A DNA stretch of 35,892 nucleotides, from assembly GCA_947302355.1 (NCBI GenBank), contig CAMYUU010000008.1, forward strand, positions 1-35,892, in the 5' to 3' direction. Both the position numbers and the translations under genes were made by a program. Within the stretch, counting starts at the first letter, position 1. Each line of letters begins with the position of its first letter. Under the pieces are notes generated by a model, which searched no databases, had not been told where the DNA came from, and worked only from the letters and a program-made list of their open reading frames with translations. Origin of the DNA: an uncultured Candidatus Saccharibacteria bacterium (GTDB lineage Bacteria; Patescibacteriota; Saccharimonadia; Saccharimonadales; Saccharimonadaceae). This document shows positions 22,828-31,197 of the stretch, one piece after another.

Positions 22828-22908
22828 CAAGCCCAAGCTACATCTTCGGACACGCTCGAGGGCGCTCGCCCAAGCTTATGGTCCTCAGATGCAGCTTAGG
22901 CTTGTTAA
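22824..22908. repeat. 85-bp rod-like imperfect palindrome
   Basis: Arms pair from both ends inward: TTAACAAGCC/GGCTTGTTAA (10 bp), one mismatch, AAGCT/AGCTT, one mismatch, CATCT/AGATG, a 2x2 loop, GGAC/GTCC, an open region, then GGGC-GCTC-GCCC at the tip (22860-22871). No T-run follows, so it is not a standard terminator. Either a folded RNA in the 3' end of the membrane-protein transcript or a small MITE/REP-like element. Confidence 0.7.
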
Positions 22909-22921
22909 ATAATTCTACTTG

Positions 22922-22930
22922 TGATATAAT
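22922..22930 (+). promoter_or_regulatory. Extended -10 (TGA-TATAAT) of the rplJL operon
   Basis: TG 22922-22923, TATAAT 22925-22930. Transcription should start at about 22937, giving a leader of about 124 nt. Confidence 0.65.
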
Positions 22931-22937
22931 TGGAGCA

Positions 22938-23010
22938 GTTACCAAAGACAGTGGCGGAGAAATCTTAATTATGCCACCGAGGAAATTCTTATAATTTTAT
23001 TTGGTGACGC
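22938..23010 (+). promoter_or_regulatory. Ribosomal protein L10 leader (autoregulatory RNA)
   Basis: The conserved core AAAGACAGTGGCGGAG ... GCCACCGAGG is present, with GTGGC (22951-22955) pairing with GCCAC (22973-22977). A closing helix GTTACCAAA (22938-22946)/TTTGGTGAC (23000-23008) brackets it, as in the L10 leader family. The L10-L12 complex binds this RNA and represses rplJL when in excess. Confidence 0.85.
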
Positions 23011-23060
23011 TACTTAACAATTAGCTAACTAAATATTAACAATAACCAAAGGAACTTTTT

Positions 23061-23582
23061 ATGGCAATTACAAAGCAAAAAAAGAACGAATTGGTTGCTG
23101 ATTTAACTGAGCTATTATCAAATGCGAAGACTACTGTATACGCAAAGTATCAGGGTTTAACCGTAGCAGAGCTTCAGGAGCTTCGTAAAGCCGCTAGAGA
23201 GGCCGGAGTCAAGATAAAGGTAGTTAAGAATCGTCTTGTACGTGTAGCGATGAATCAAATCGCCGTTTACAAGGACACCGACACTACTGGCTTGACTGGT
23301 CAATTACTCTATGCTGTTTCTAGCGAAGATGAAGTTGCTCCAGCAAAGGTTTTAGCTAATTTTGCTAAGACTCATGATGCGCTAACTCTTCTTGGAGGTT
23401 TTAGCGATCTCGGGAACAACCTATCTGAAGAAGATGTAAAATCCCTTGCTGCAATGCCAAGCAAGAACGAGCTTATCGCTCAGGTTGTGGCACAGCTTTT
23501 GTCGCCAGCTACCGACAGCATTTCCGCTCTTTCCGGTGGACTATCTAGCATAGTTTCTGGACTAGAAGCACGCGCAAGTTAA
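23061..23582 (+). CDS. rplJ: 50S ribosomal protein L10
   Basis: 173 residues, normal length. It begins MAITKQKKNELVADLTELL and carries the rRNA-binding core VYAKYQGLTVAELQELRKAAREAG and KVVKNRLVRVA. The C-terminal helix that binds L12 dimers is about residues 140-170. L10 anchors the L12 stalk that recruits translation factors. AAAGGAAC precedes the ATG. Preceded by its leader RNA and followed after 36 nt by rplL, the standard arrangement. Confidence 0.97.
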   Translation: MAITKQKKNELVADLTELLSNAKTTVYAKYQGLTVAELQELRKAAREAGVKIKVVKNRLVRVAMNQIAVYKDTDTTGLTGQLLYAVSSEDEVAPAKVLANFAKTHDALTLLGGFSDLGNNLSEEDVKSLAAMPSKNELIAQVVAQLLSPATDSISALSGGLSSIVSGLEARAS

Positions 23583-23618
23583 TAAGTAACCTATAATATT
23601 ATTTTAGAAAGGACTAAT

Positions 23619-24002
23619 ATGGCTACAGATATCAAGAAATTAGCCGAAGAACTAGTCAAATTGACTGTTCTCGAAGTAAATGAATTAAAGAACACTCTTA
23701 AAGATGAATATGGCATCGAACCAGCTGCTGCTGCAGTTGCTGTTGCTGCTGGCCCTGCTGGTGATGCGGGTGCCGCTGCCGATGAAGGCAAAAGTGAATA
23801 CGACGTCGTCTTGAAGGACGCTGGCGCACAAAAGATTGCAGTAATCAAGGCCGTCAAGGAAGCTACTGGACTTGGTCTTGGTGAAGCTAAAGCCATCGTA
23901 GATGGTGCTCCTGCTACCGTTAAGGAAAAGGTCGCTAAAGACGATGCTGAAGCCATGAAGAAGGCTCTTGAAGAAGCTGGTGCTACCGTAGAGCTCGCTT
24001 AA
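23619..24002 (+). CDS. rplL: 50S ribosomal protein L7/L12
   Basis: 127 residues. The N-terminal dimerisation domain (about 1-35, [20 protein letters not shown]) is followed by an Ala/Gly-rich hinge and the C-terminal factor-binding domain with [20 protein letters not shown] and [21 protein letters not shown]. This is the multi-copy stalk protein that activates GTPases. AGAAAGGA is placed well for the ATG. A strong terminator closes the operon. Confidence 0.97.
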   Translation: MATDIKKLAEELVKLTVLEVNELKNTLKDEYGIEPAAAAVAVAAGPAGDAGAAADEGKSEYDVVLKDAGAQKIAVIKAVKEATGLGLGEAKAIVDGAPATVKEKVAKDDAEAMKKALEEAGATVELA

Positions 24003-24027
24003 ATTATTATTGTTAGCTAATTGTGCA

Positions 24028-24054
24028 AATATCACCCGAAAGGGTGATATTTTG
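24028..24054 (+). terminator. Terminator of rplJL, running into the next promoter
   Basis: AATATCACCC (24028-24037), GAAA tetraloop, GGGTGATATT (24042-24051), then TTTG. The end of its T-run is also the TG of the following extended -10 box. Confidence 0.85.
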
Positions 24055-24061
24055 TTATAAT
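24053..24061 (+). promoter_or_regulatory. Extended -10 (TGT-TATAAT), leaderless type
   Basis: TG 24053-24054, TATAAT 24056-24061, 7 nt before the ATG at 24069; the -35 region would lie within the upstream terminator stem. Confidence 0.65.
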
Positions 24062-24068
24062 AGTTTTC

Positions 24069-25232
24069 ATGAACGATTTTGATTATTTAGGTGAGGGGGA
24101 AGTATATCTAGATGCGGCTTGCCAGAGCTTGCGTCCGCGTCATGTGATTGATGCCATCAATAAGTATTATACAGACCATAATTCTTGCGGAGAGAGGGTG
24201 AAGTATAAGTGGGGAATTGAGACCGATGAAAAGGTCGAAGATACTAGGGCAAAAGTTTTGAAGTTTTTGAAGCTATCCCCACGTAAATATACGGTATCGT
24301 TTACGCTTAACACTACTTACGGCATTAATTTAATCTTGTCTCAGCTTAAGGCTGATAAATTTAAGAAAGTAATCACTACTGAGATTGAGCACAATTCACC
24401 GTTCCTCGCGACGATTGCTTTTTCCGAGCGTACCGGCTTACCGCGTGAAGTGGTGAAGAGAAACGAGGATGGCTCTATCAGTATAGATTCCTGCAACTTC
24501 GCCGATGCCGTGGTCGCGATGAACTGCGCATCTAATTTTGATGGACGAAAGCTCTTAAACATTAAAGATGTAATTAAGGCCGTACATAAGGCTGGTGGGA
24601 TAATTATAATCGACGCGGCGCAAGCCATGGCGCACTCGGTGGATATCCTGCGCGGAATGGAGCCGGATGCTATTTGTTTTTCGGCACATAAATTATACGC
24701 CCCATCGCTTGGTGTAATAGTGTGGCGAGATGAGCTAATGGATGATATGGTGCAGGGATTTGTCGGCGGCGGGATGGTAGATGACGTTGAAGAAAGCGCC
24801 TACGTTTTATCCGCAACGGGTAAAGAACACCGCTATACGCGATTTGAGTCTGGGCTTCAAGCTTGGGGAGAAATCGTGGGTCTAGGCGCGGCACTTGATT
24901 GGTTAAATGAACTGCCTAAGAAGGATTGGCAAAACCTAAAAAACAATTATACCGAATTATTTGACTTTTTATCTAGCTCGGATAAAGTTCATTTAGTGAA
25001 TCATGAGGCCAATCCTACTATTTCGTTCTATGTGGATGGGCTAGATTCTCACCTACTAGGTACGGCACTTTCGAGAGAAAACATTATGGCGCGTACTGGG
25101 TATTTCTGTGTCCATTATTATCTAGATCATGTGCTTGGAATGCCACCACTGGTTAGATTTTCACTTGGCCTGCATAACCGTCCAGAGGATGTAGACAAAG
25201 TCAAAAAAGTGATGGAAAAAATTATTTATTAA
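24069..25232 (+). CDS. Class V aminotransferase, SufS-like cysteine desulfurase
   Basis: 387 residues of fold-type I PLP enzyme. Lys208 in CFSAHKLYAP is the PLP-binding lysine, DAAQAMAHSV is the cofactor Asp region, and Cys347 in ARTGYFCVHYY occupies the position of the SufS/CsdA catalytic cysteine (RTGxxC). The start YLDAACQSLRPRHVIDAI also fits the group. Cysteine desulfurases supply sulfur for iron-sulfur clusters or tRNA thiolation. No SufU, SufB or other partner is in the window. A PLP enzyme with another substrate, such as an isopenicillin-epimerase-like one, remains possible. Monocistronic. Confidence 0.82.
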   Translation: MNDFDYLGEGEVYLDAACQSLRPRHVIDAINKYYTDHNSCGERVKYKWGIETDEKVEDTRAKVLKFLKLSPRKYTVSFTLNTTYGINLILSQLKADKFKKVITTEIEHNSPFLATIAFSERTGLPREVVKRNEDGSISIDSCNFADAVVAMNCASNFDGRKLLNIKDVIKAVHKAGGIIIIDAAQAMAHSVDILRGMEPDAICFSAHKLYAPSLGVIVWRDELMDDMVQGFVGGGMVDDVEESAYVLSATGKEHRYTRFESGLQAWGEIVGLGAALDWLNELPKKDWQNLKNNYTELFDFLSSSDKVHLVNHEANPTISFYVDGLDSHLLGTALSRENIMARTGYFCVHYYLDHVLGMPPLVRFSLGLHNRPEDVDKVKKVMEKIIY

Positions 25233-25246
25233 ATCTTAAACTTTTA

Positions 25247-25255
25247 TGCTAAAAT
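25247..25255 (+). promoter_or_regulatory. Extended -10 (TGC-TAAAAT), leaderless type
   Basis: TG 25247-25248, TAAAAT 25250-25255, 9 nt before the ATG at 25265; no SD. Confidence 0.55.
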
Positions 25256-25264
25256 AGTTACATT

Positions 25265-26320
25265 ATGGTGTGTATAGCTGCATTTATTATTTTGGCGCTG
25301 ATTGGGGTCTTTGTGGCGCTGATTTCAATCTTCAAACCCAAAATAGGGAAGGCCTATCTTAAGGCATTAAAAAAAGCGTGGGGGTGCCTTTGGAAAAAAG
25401 TTCGCTTACAGAAATGCGAAACTGGTTTTAAAGAAGACGTCAAGAATACCCTTCTTAGTCGAGTAATGCTTAAATATCCTAAGTGGGTTAAGCCACTATC
25501 GATAATTATCGAGGTTCTCTCGGTGGTGATTGTAATTATAGCTATTTGGGCTATTTTAACGGCGATTAAGTCATTGCTAGCCCTATGGGCGCTTGGAAGT
25601 TGTAATGTGACTAAGCCTTCGGCCTGTACGTTAGGGGCAGAGGTTTGCTCAATTGATGAAAGTGAGCCCACTAATCTACTTGAAGCCACGGGGCGCTGGT
25701 TTACCGAGTGGGGCGAGATTTTCGAAGCCATTCCAGACAAATTCCGATCTTACGAAGCTAGCGATTACAATTTTAATTACATCGCCATTAACAACTTTGA
25801 GGTTGAAGGTTTGCCGACTGCAGTTGATATCTTTGACCCTGGGTGTTCGGTCTGCATGTCTTCTTATCGCAATCAAAAGAATGCTGGTTTTTTCGATTCC
25901 TATAATGTAAGACTGGTGCCTTTTGCAATTCAGGACGCAAGTGGCGAATACAAGTTCCAGAATTCAGAAATAATAGTTAAGTATATGTTTGCCAGTGAGC
26001 AATACGAGTCTGATTTGTCGCTCTACATTATTGATAAAATTTTTACCGAAAAGAATAGTGAGGGAATATCTTATCAAAACAAATTTAACGAAGATTACAG
26101 TATAGATGATGCGACTGCTAAGCTTGAACAGTGGCTCAGGGAGGCTGGAGTAGATGATGGAGGAATCGAGCGAATTAGAGAAATCGTGAACTATCCCGAA
26201 ATTACAGATAAGATGAATGAGAATAAAGAGATTATTGAAAATCAACTAAAAGTAAAAGGCATCCCCACTATGATCTATGATGGAAAAAAGCATACTGGTC
26301 TTTGGACTCAAGAAAATTAG
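25265..26320 (+). CDS. Membrane protein with an extracytoplasmic DsbA-like thioredoxin domain
   Basis: 351 residues. Two hydrophobic segments (about 1-22 and 78-104) flank a basic cytoplasmic loop. After a cysteine-containing linker, the second half is thioredoxin-like: DIFDPGCSVC with the redox pair Cys194-x-x-Cys197, a helical insertion rich in acidic residues, and KGIPTMIYDG, which holds the cis-proline. This is the layout of DsbA/DsbG-type disulfide oxidoreductases fixed in the membrane. It may fold the Cys-containing surface proteins encoded at both ends of the window. Extra cysteines in the linker (GSCNVTKPSACTLGAEVC) may take part in electron relay. No DsbB or VKOR partner is seen nearby. 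Confidence 0.75.
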   Translation: MVCIAAFIILALIGVFVALISIFKPKIGKAYLKALKKAWGCLWKKVRLQKCETGFKEDVKNTLLSRVMLKYPKWVKPLSIIIEVLSVVIVIIAIWAILTAIKSLLALWALGSCNVTKPSACTLGAEVCSIDESEPTNLLEATGRWFTEWGEIFEAIPDKFRSYEASDYNFNYIAINNFEVEGLPTAVDIFDPGCSVCMSSYRNQKNAGFFDSYNVRLVPFAIQDASGEYKFQNSEIIVKYMFASEQYESDLSLYIIDKIFTEKNSEGISYQNKFNEDYSIDDATAKLEQWLREAGVDDGGIERIREIVNYPEITDKMNENKEIIENQLKVKGIPTMIYDGKKHTGLWTQEN

Positions 26321-26463
26321 CACAACAATTTTATGTTATTTTTACAACATTTTACACAAAACCGCTGTTAATTTTGTGGAAAACTTTATTATTAAATCCT
26401 TGACTTTACTAACCGAAAGATATAATATAATATTAATACTATATTTAGACAGGATGCGAGGTG
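26321..26463 (+). promoter_or_regulatory. AT-rich intergenic region with promoter for the 26464 gene
   Basis: TTGACT at 26400-26405 and overlapping TATAAT boxes at 26421-26426 and 26426-26431 (15- or 20-bp spacing). GAGGTG lies just before the ATG. The first 80 bases hold TTTTACACA and, on the other strand, TTTTCCACA, which resemble DnaA boxes only loosely. Confidence 0.5.
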
Positions 26464-26982
26464 ATGTCTGAAATTTCAGAAAAACAAATAAAAAGGTTAC
26501 GTAGTCTTCTTAGCGAAGCAGAAGTTAATTTGTCTGCTGCCAAGGAGCTTTTAGTTTCCGTAATTGGCGATGGTGACACTATTACTGCGCCACGTGATTC
26601 TATTATGTCTAGCCCAGAAGGCAAGGTTGTAGAAGGTATTTTCGATGGTCAAATCATGATTGGCCCTGACGGCAAAAATTATCCAGTCCCTGCAAACTAT
26701 GCCTCTAAGTCTAAGCTGGTTGAAGGCGACATCATGAAACTCACGATTACTAACGATGGCAAATTCCTTTACAAGCAGATTGGTCCAGTGGAGCGCAAGT
26801 CCGTGATTGGTACGCTCACGCATCATGATGATAAGTACTTCGTTGAAATTGCCGGCAAAGAATATCAGATTTTATATGCATCGGTCACATACTTTCACCT
26901 ACACGAAGGCTCGCAAGTCTCTGTGACTATCCCGGCCAACAATGAAGATGCTACTTGGGCTGCAGTTGAAGCAGCACTCTAA
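26464..26982 (+). CDS. Hypothetical soluble protein
   Basis: 172 residues from the ATG at 26464 (a GTG directly before it is the other option). A helical head SEKQIKRLRSLLSEAEVNLSAAKELLVSVI is followed by beta-rich sequence with two internal segments of similar rhythm: VVEGIFDGQIMIGPDGKNYPVP and VIGTLTHHDDKYFVEIAGKEYQIL. No membrane segment or catalytic motif. I do not recognise a named family; the beta part could be a small barrel fold that binds nucleic acid. It has a conventional promoter with leader and lies directly upstream of dnaX, which has its own start signal. Confidence 0.75.
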   Translation: MSEISEKQIKRLRSLLSEAEVNLSAAKELLVSVIGDGDTITAPRDSIMSSPEGKVVEGIFDGQIMIGPDGKNYPVPANYASKSKLVEGDIMKLTITNDGKFLYKQIGPVERKSVIGTLTHHDDKYFVEIAGKEYQILYASVTYFHLHEGSQVSVTIPANNEDATWAAVEAAL

Positions 26983-26988
26983 ATTTCG

Positions 26989-26997
26989 TGTTAGAAT
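26989..26997 (+). promoter_or_regulatory. Extended -10 (TGT-TAGAAT) for dnaX, leaderless type
   Basis: TG 26989-26990, TAGAAT 26992-26997, 6 nt before the ATG at 27004. Confidence 0.5.
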
Positions 26998-27003
26998 ATA
27001 TTT

Positions 27004-28374
27004 ATGAAGGCTCTATACAGAAAGTACCGTCCTCTTAAATTGGCGGATGTGATTGGGCAGGACCAGGTTACGCGGCCACTTGCAAGCTCTCTTAAGTCTG
27101 GCAAGATTAGTCATGCATATTTATTTATTGGACCGAGAGGCTGCGGCAAGACTAGCGTGGCTCGAATTCTTGCGCATGAAGTAAATGGCTTTAAATATAA
27201 GGCTGAAGATAGTTATGTAGATATAGTCGAAATCGATGGTGCTAGCAACCGCGGCATAGATGATATTCGGGAATTAAGGGAAAAGGCCGCCATTGCGCCG
27301 ACTGCCGGAAAATACAAAATATATATTATTGATGAAGTACACATGTTGACGCCTCCGGCCTTTAATGCGCTTCTTAAGACATTGGAGGAACCGCCTTCTC
27401 ACGTTATTTTTATCTTGGCGACTACGGATGCACACAAGGTTCCTATTACTATCACTTCTCGAACCCAAGTATATACTTTTAAACTGTGTGATGTCGACGC
27501 CATGACGGAATTTTTGAAATCAATAGCCGAGAAAGAAAAAATCGCCATAGACGATGATGCCTTGAAGATTATTGCGAGACGAGGCGGAGGGTCATTTAGA
27601 GATTCACTTTCTCTACTTGATCAATTATCTACACTTTCGGATGATAAAATCACAAAGGATATGGTAGTATCTGCAATGGGACTGCCTGACGATGAAAAGA
27701 TAGACAATATACTGTCGCAATATACTTCTGGCGATTTGGCGGGGATTTCTGCTTCATTAAAGGATTTGTTACTCTCTGGCGTAAAGCCAGAAACGCTATC
27801 AGAAGAAATGATTAAAAAAATCATCGAAAATCCAAGTGCCAGCGTCTTACCACTACTATCAAAACTGGCTGATGTAAAAGCGCCGTTTCCTGAAGCTAGA
27901 TTACTAGTGGCCTTGACGAGTGGCGTTGAGGTGGTTCCTAAACCAGCTCCTAGCCCCGTCCTTCAACAGACGGCAGTAAATATGGATAGGAAAACGCCTA
28001 CTTCTGTGGCAAAAAAAGAATCACCAGCAGCAGAGCCAACACGAGCCGCAACGCAAAATGTATTTGATTGGCAGTCTTTTCTTGATGACGTGAAAGAACT
28101 AAATGATGCCGTGTATTCCCAACTACTTAAGTGCGATTATGTTATCGATGGCGGAACTTTAAATCTTTATCCACAAAAAAAGATTGTTAAAGCCATTCTC
28201 TCGCGTGATAATAATAAAATGATTCTAAACAAAGTGGTTCCTGGCGTTAAAATTGTAGTTCACGAGATAGGAGACCATCCTGAAAACACGAAAACCGACA
28301 CGATGATTGATAAAATTTCTGATATAATGGGAGGTAGAGTACAAAACGATAGAGGAGGTAACCCATTTGAGTGA
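27004..28374 (+). CDS. dnaX: DNA polymerase III subunit gamma/tau, lacking the zinc module
   Basis: 456 residues. Clamp-loader AAA+ motifs: Walker A GPRGCGKT at 43-50, Walker B IYIIDEVHML, sensor 1 ILATTDAHKVPITITSRTQ and a sensor 2-like GGGSFRDSLSLLDQL. Domain III and a variable Pro/Ala-rich tail follow, with a C-terminal folded part. DnaX normally has a four-cysteine zinc module right after Walker A; here only ~25 residues without cysteine (LAHEVNGFKYKAEDSYVD) join Walker A to EIDGASN. The subunit loads the sliding clamp and, in longer forms, links polymerase to DnaB, which is encoded next with an 8-nt overlap. AGGAGG near the end of dnaX serves dnaB. Confidence 0.95.
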   Translation: MKALYRKYRPLKLADVIGQDQVTRPLASSLKSGKISHAYLFIGPRGCGKTSVARILAHEVNGFKYKAEDSYVDIVEIDGASNRGIDDIRELREKAAIAPTAGKYKIYIIDEVHMLTPPAFNALLKTLEEPPSHVIFILATTDAHKVPITITSRTQVYTFKLCDVDAMTEFLKSIAEKEKIAIDDDALKIIARRGGGSFRDSLSLLDQLSTLSDDKITKDMVVSAMGLPDDEKIDNILSQYTSGDLAGISASLKDLLLSGVKPETLSEEMIKKIIENPSASVLPLLSKLADVKAPFPEARLLVALTSGVEVVPKPAPSPVLQQTAVNMDRKTPTSVAKKESPAAEPTRAATQNVFDWQSFLDDVKELNDAVYSQLLKCDYVIDGGTLNLYPQKKIVKAILSRDNNKMILNKVVPGVKIVVHEIGDHPENTKTDTMIDKISDIMGGRVQNDRGGNPFE

Positions 28375-29704
28375 TAAAAACGGGAAGGTTCCACCGCAGG
28401 ATATAACTGCCGAGAAGTCTTTGCTTGGTGCAATTATGTTGGCCGAGGATGTGATGTCGGATGTATTATCGATTGTTCGTCCGCGTGATTTTTACGATAA
28501 ACGTCACGAAATAATTTTCGAGGCTATGGTTAGTCTGTATGACAAGCATAAGCCTATCGACCTATTGACTTTGACCTCCGAGCTCAAATCCATCAAGAAA
28601 ATAAAGGAAGTTGGTGGCGCGGAATATTTGACCGAACTCTCGACCTTTGTGCCGGTAGCTACCCATGCTAAGGCTTATGCGGAGATTGTGGAGAAAATGT
28701 CAGTACGGCGAAGACTAGTCAATGCTGGCACCACTATTGCAGAAAAAGCTTACGAAGATGATGTCGATACTGATGCACTGGTAGGCGAGGCCGAAAGAGA
28801 GCTCTTCGAGGTCTCGGATAAGATTATTAAAAGCGATTACGTGGCAATGGACGAGCTCCTAGCCGATGCTTTAGAAAGAATCGCAGAGCTACATAAGAAT
28901 CGTGGTGCACTAAGGGGACTAAAGACTGGTTTTCGCGATTTAGATAAAAAGACGGCTGGTTTGCAAAAAGGCGACTTCATTGTAATTGGCGCGCGTCCGG
29001 CTATGGGTAAGACGACTTTTGCACAAAATCTGGCGTACAATGTGGCAAGCATTAATAAAAAAGGCGTTTTGTTCTTTTCTCTAGAAATGGCAAAGAACGA
29101 AATCGTCGACCGCATGATTTCGGCTGTTTCTGGAATTGATAACTGGGGCATGCGTACTGGTAATTTGTCTGATGAAGAATTTCAGCGTATTGGCGACGCT
29201 ATGGACGAAATGGATGAAGTACCCATCTACATAGACGACACTAGCTCAATGACGATTATCGAGCTACGTAATAAAGCCCGTAGAGCAATGCACGATCATG
29301 ATATTGGTGTGGTAATAATCGATTATTTACAGTTAATCCAGGGCGGGGAACGATACAAAGGTCAGCGCGTACAAGAAGTGACCGAGATTTCGCGTGGACT
29401 AAAAATCTTAGCGCGTGAGCTTGATATTCCGGTAATTGCCTTAGCGCAGCTATCTCGTAACGTGACTGGTCGTGATGATCCGAGGCCAGTACTTTCGGAT
29501 TTACGTGAATCTGGTTCTATTGAGCAGGATGCTGACCTCGTAATGTTCTTGCACCGCGTAGATTATTATAAGAAACCGGAAGAAGAAGACACGAACATCA
29601 CGGAACTAATTGTTCGCAAACACCGCCATGGCGCCATCGGCACAATCGAACTTTATTTCGACGGCGCAAGATCGAGGTTTATGTCGCTAGACAAAGAGCA
29701 TTAA
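28367..29704 (+). CDS. dnaB: Replicative DNA helicase DnaB
   Basis: 445 residues from a TTG start at 28367, preceded by AGAGGAGG about 9 nt upstream and overlapping the dnaX stop. The N-terminal primase-interacting domain (PPQDITAEKSLLGAIML) and linker are followed by the RecA-like domain: Walker A GARPAMGKTTF at about 208-218, Walker B VIIDYLQLI, and LSDLRESGSIEQDADLVMFLHR. It unwinds DNA at the fork as a hexamer. No intein or insertion. The dnaX-dnaB overlap puts clamp loader and helicase under one promoter. Confidence 0.97.
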   Translation: MSDKNGKVPPQDITAEKSLLGAIMLAEDVMSDVLSIVRPRDFYDKRHEIIFEAMVSLYDKHKPIDLLTLTSELKSIKKIKEVGGAEYLTELSTFVPVATHAKAYAEIVEKMSVRRRLVNAGTTIAEKAYEDDVDTDALVGEAERELFEVSDKIIKSDYVAMDELLADALERIAELHKNRGALRGLKTGFRDLDKKTAGLQKGDFIVIGARPAMGKTTFAQNLAYNVASINKKGVLFFSLEMAKNEIVDRMISAVSGIDNWGMRTGNLSDEEFQRIGDAMDEMDEVPIYIDDTSSMTIIELRNKARRAMHDHDIGVVIIDYLQLIQGGERYKGQRVQEVTEISRGLKILARELDIPVIALAQLSRNVTGRDDPRPVLSDLRESGSIEQDADLVMFLHRVDYYKKPEEEDTNITELIVRKHRHGAIGTIELYFDGARSRFMSLDKEH

Positions 29705-29735
29705 ATCATTAACTTAAGCGCGTCTAATATACATA

Positions 29736-29744
29736 TGGTATAAT
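29736..29744 (+). promoter_or_regulatory. Extended -10 (TGG-TATAAT), leaderless type
   Basis: TG 29736-29737, TATAAT 29739-29744, 6 nt before the ATG at 29751. Confidence 0.6.
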
Positions 29745-29750
29745 GTTTAT

Positions 29751-31196
29751 ATGAAGAAAATTATAATTTCTAAACTTTTTTTGTATCGGCATCGCTTCGT
29801 AATTGGTTACACTATCTTGGGTCTTGCATTCGTGGTTTTACTTTTCGTCCTGCCGCTGATTGCACAGTATGGATTATCCCAGGCCGAGATTGATTCAGCG
29901 ACTGAATCTTTCGGAGTCGGAAGAGCGGGCATTTTAAACGGCGAGCTGGTGGATTTACCGTATAGAATTTTACAGAAAATATCTATCTCTCTCTTTGGAT
30001 TAACAGCCTATGCAATTAAGTTACCAAGTATTTTAGTCGGGTTATTATTAGGGTTTCTATTTATCCTACTACTTAACAGGTGGTTTAAAAGTAATGTTTC
30101 GCTCTTGGTGTCTTGTCTGATTGTCCTTTCTACGCCTTTTCTCTTTCTCGCTGGATCTGGTACGCCGCTCATTATGTTAGTTTTTTGGCCAACTTTAATG
30201 CTCTGGCTGGGATCAAAAATTCAGGGTGAAAAACGCCCCAAGCCATTATATTGCTTTGCGTTTGCTATTATTATGATGATGTCAATTTTTACACCATATA
30301 TGGCTTATTTTGCTGTTTTCTGTGTGATTTTCGTACTATTACAGCCACATCTTCGCTTCGTAATCAGGAACCTTCCTAAAATCCCGCTCGTAATCATTGG
30401 GCTATTAGTGATTGGCAGTTTTGTATTGCTCGGGATCAGTATTCATAATCGTCCAGATATTATAATGGATTTGCTATTTGCAAGAGATTTTAATATTGGC
30501 GATTTCTTCCCAAATATAGCATATGCCCTAGGCCCGGTCTTCTCTTGGCGTAGTACGGTCGAAAGTGTATTCTTGTCGCCTCTAATTAGCTTACCGGTGT
30601 TTGCTCTTGTTTTAATTGGTCTTTTCTCTACTACTAAGGGGTTCTTCGCTTCCCGAAATTCTATTGCTTCTATTTTGATTGTTTTCTGTCTGATTATTTC
30701 TGGGTTTAACCCTAACGCCATTATCTTTTTAATTCTGCCTTTCTCGATTCTTATGGCACACGGCTTCAAGTATATTCTTGAGAAATGGTATGGACTATTT
30801 CCGGAAAATCCCTACGCGCGTGTTTCGGCTGCGTTACCGTTGATGATTTTGTTTGGAATAATGATTATCCCGAATCTCTTACAATATGTTTATGGCTATC
30901 GCTACAATCCTAATATCGCTAATCAGTTTAGTTATACTCTTGAGGTAATCAATGAGAATGTTAGCTCAGGAAAGCTTCTTGCGACTCAAAACTATGAATT
31001 CTATAAAATATTGGAGCACAAGACCGATATTACAGTAATTGATAAATTGGATGATAGTCGCGAAGATATTGCTTCACTGGGTTCTCTTACAGACAAACCT
31101 GAATATTACGAATTATCAGAGATTATCACTTCGCCAATGCGCGAAAATTCTGATATAATATATCTATATACATATACTGAAAAAGAAGGAGAATGA
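29751..31196 (+). CDS. Multi-spanning membrane protein, GT-C glycosyltransferase-like
   Basis: 481 residues with about ten or eleven membrane helices and a soluble C-terminal part from about residue 380. After the first helix an acidic loop (LSQAEIDSATESFG) sits where ArnT/PMT-type enzymes hold their catalytic Asp-Glu, and KLPSILVGLLLGFLFILLLNRWF followed by VLSTPFLFLAGSGTPLIMLV matches the usual helix order of that superfamily. Such enzymes transfer sugars from lipid-linked donors on the outer face of the membrane. The match is by architecture, so donor and acceptor are unknown. ybaB starts one base after its stop, with AAGGAG inside its end, so ybaB-recR are probably cotranscribed with it. 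Confidence 0.6.
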   Translation: MKKIIISKLFLYRHRFVIGYTILGLAFVVLLFVLPLIAQYGLSQAEIDSATESFGVGRAGILNGELVDLPYRILQKISISLFGLTAYAIKLPSILVGLLLGFLFILLLNRWFKSNVSLLVSCLIVLSTPFLFLAGSGTPLIMLVFWPTLMLWLGSKIQGEKRPKPLYCFAFAIIMMMSIFTPYMAYFAVFCVIFVLLQPHLRFVIRNLPKIPLVIIGLLVIGSFVLLGISIHNRPDIIMDLLFARDFNIGDFFPNIAYALGPVFSWRSTVESVFLSPLISLPVFALVLIGLFSTTKGFFASRNSIASILIVFCLIISGFNPNAIIFLILPFSILMAHGFKYILEKWYGLFPENPYARVSAALPLMILFGIMIIPNLLQYVYGYRYNPNIANQFSYTLEVINENVSSGKLLATQNYEFYKILEHKTDITVIDKLDDSREDIASLGSLTDKPEYYELSEIITSPMRENSDIIYLYTYTEKEGE

Positions 31197-31197
31197 T

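Noticed and set aside
26340-26400. Possible origin of replication (DnaA-box-like TTTTACACA and TTTTCCACA in an AT-rich gap near dnaX)
   Set aside because: Only two imperfect boxes, no cluster, no adjacent dnaA or dnaN, and the gap is explained by the promoter at 26400-26431.
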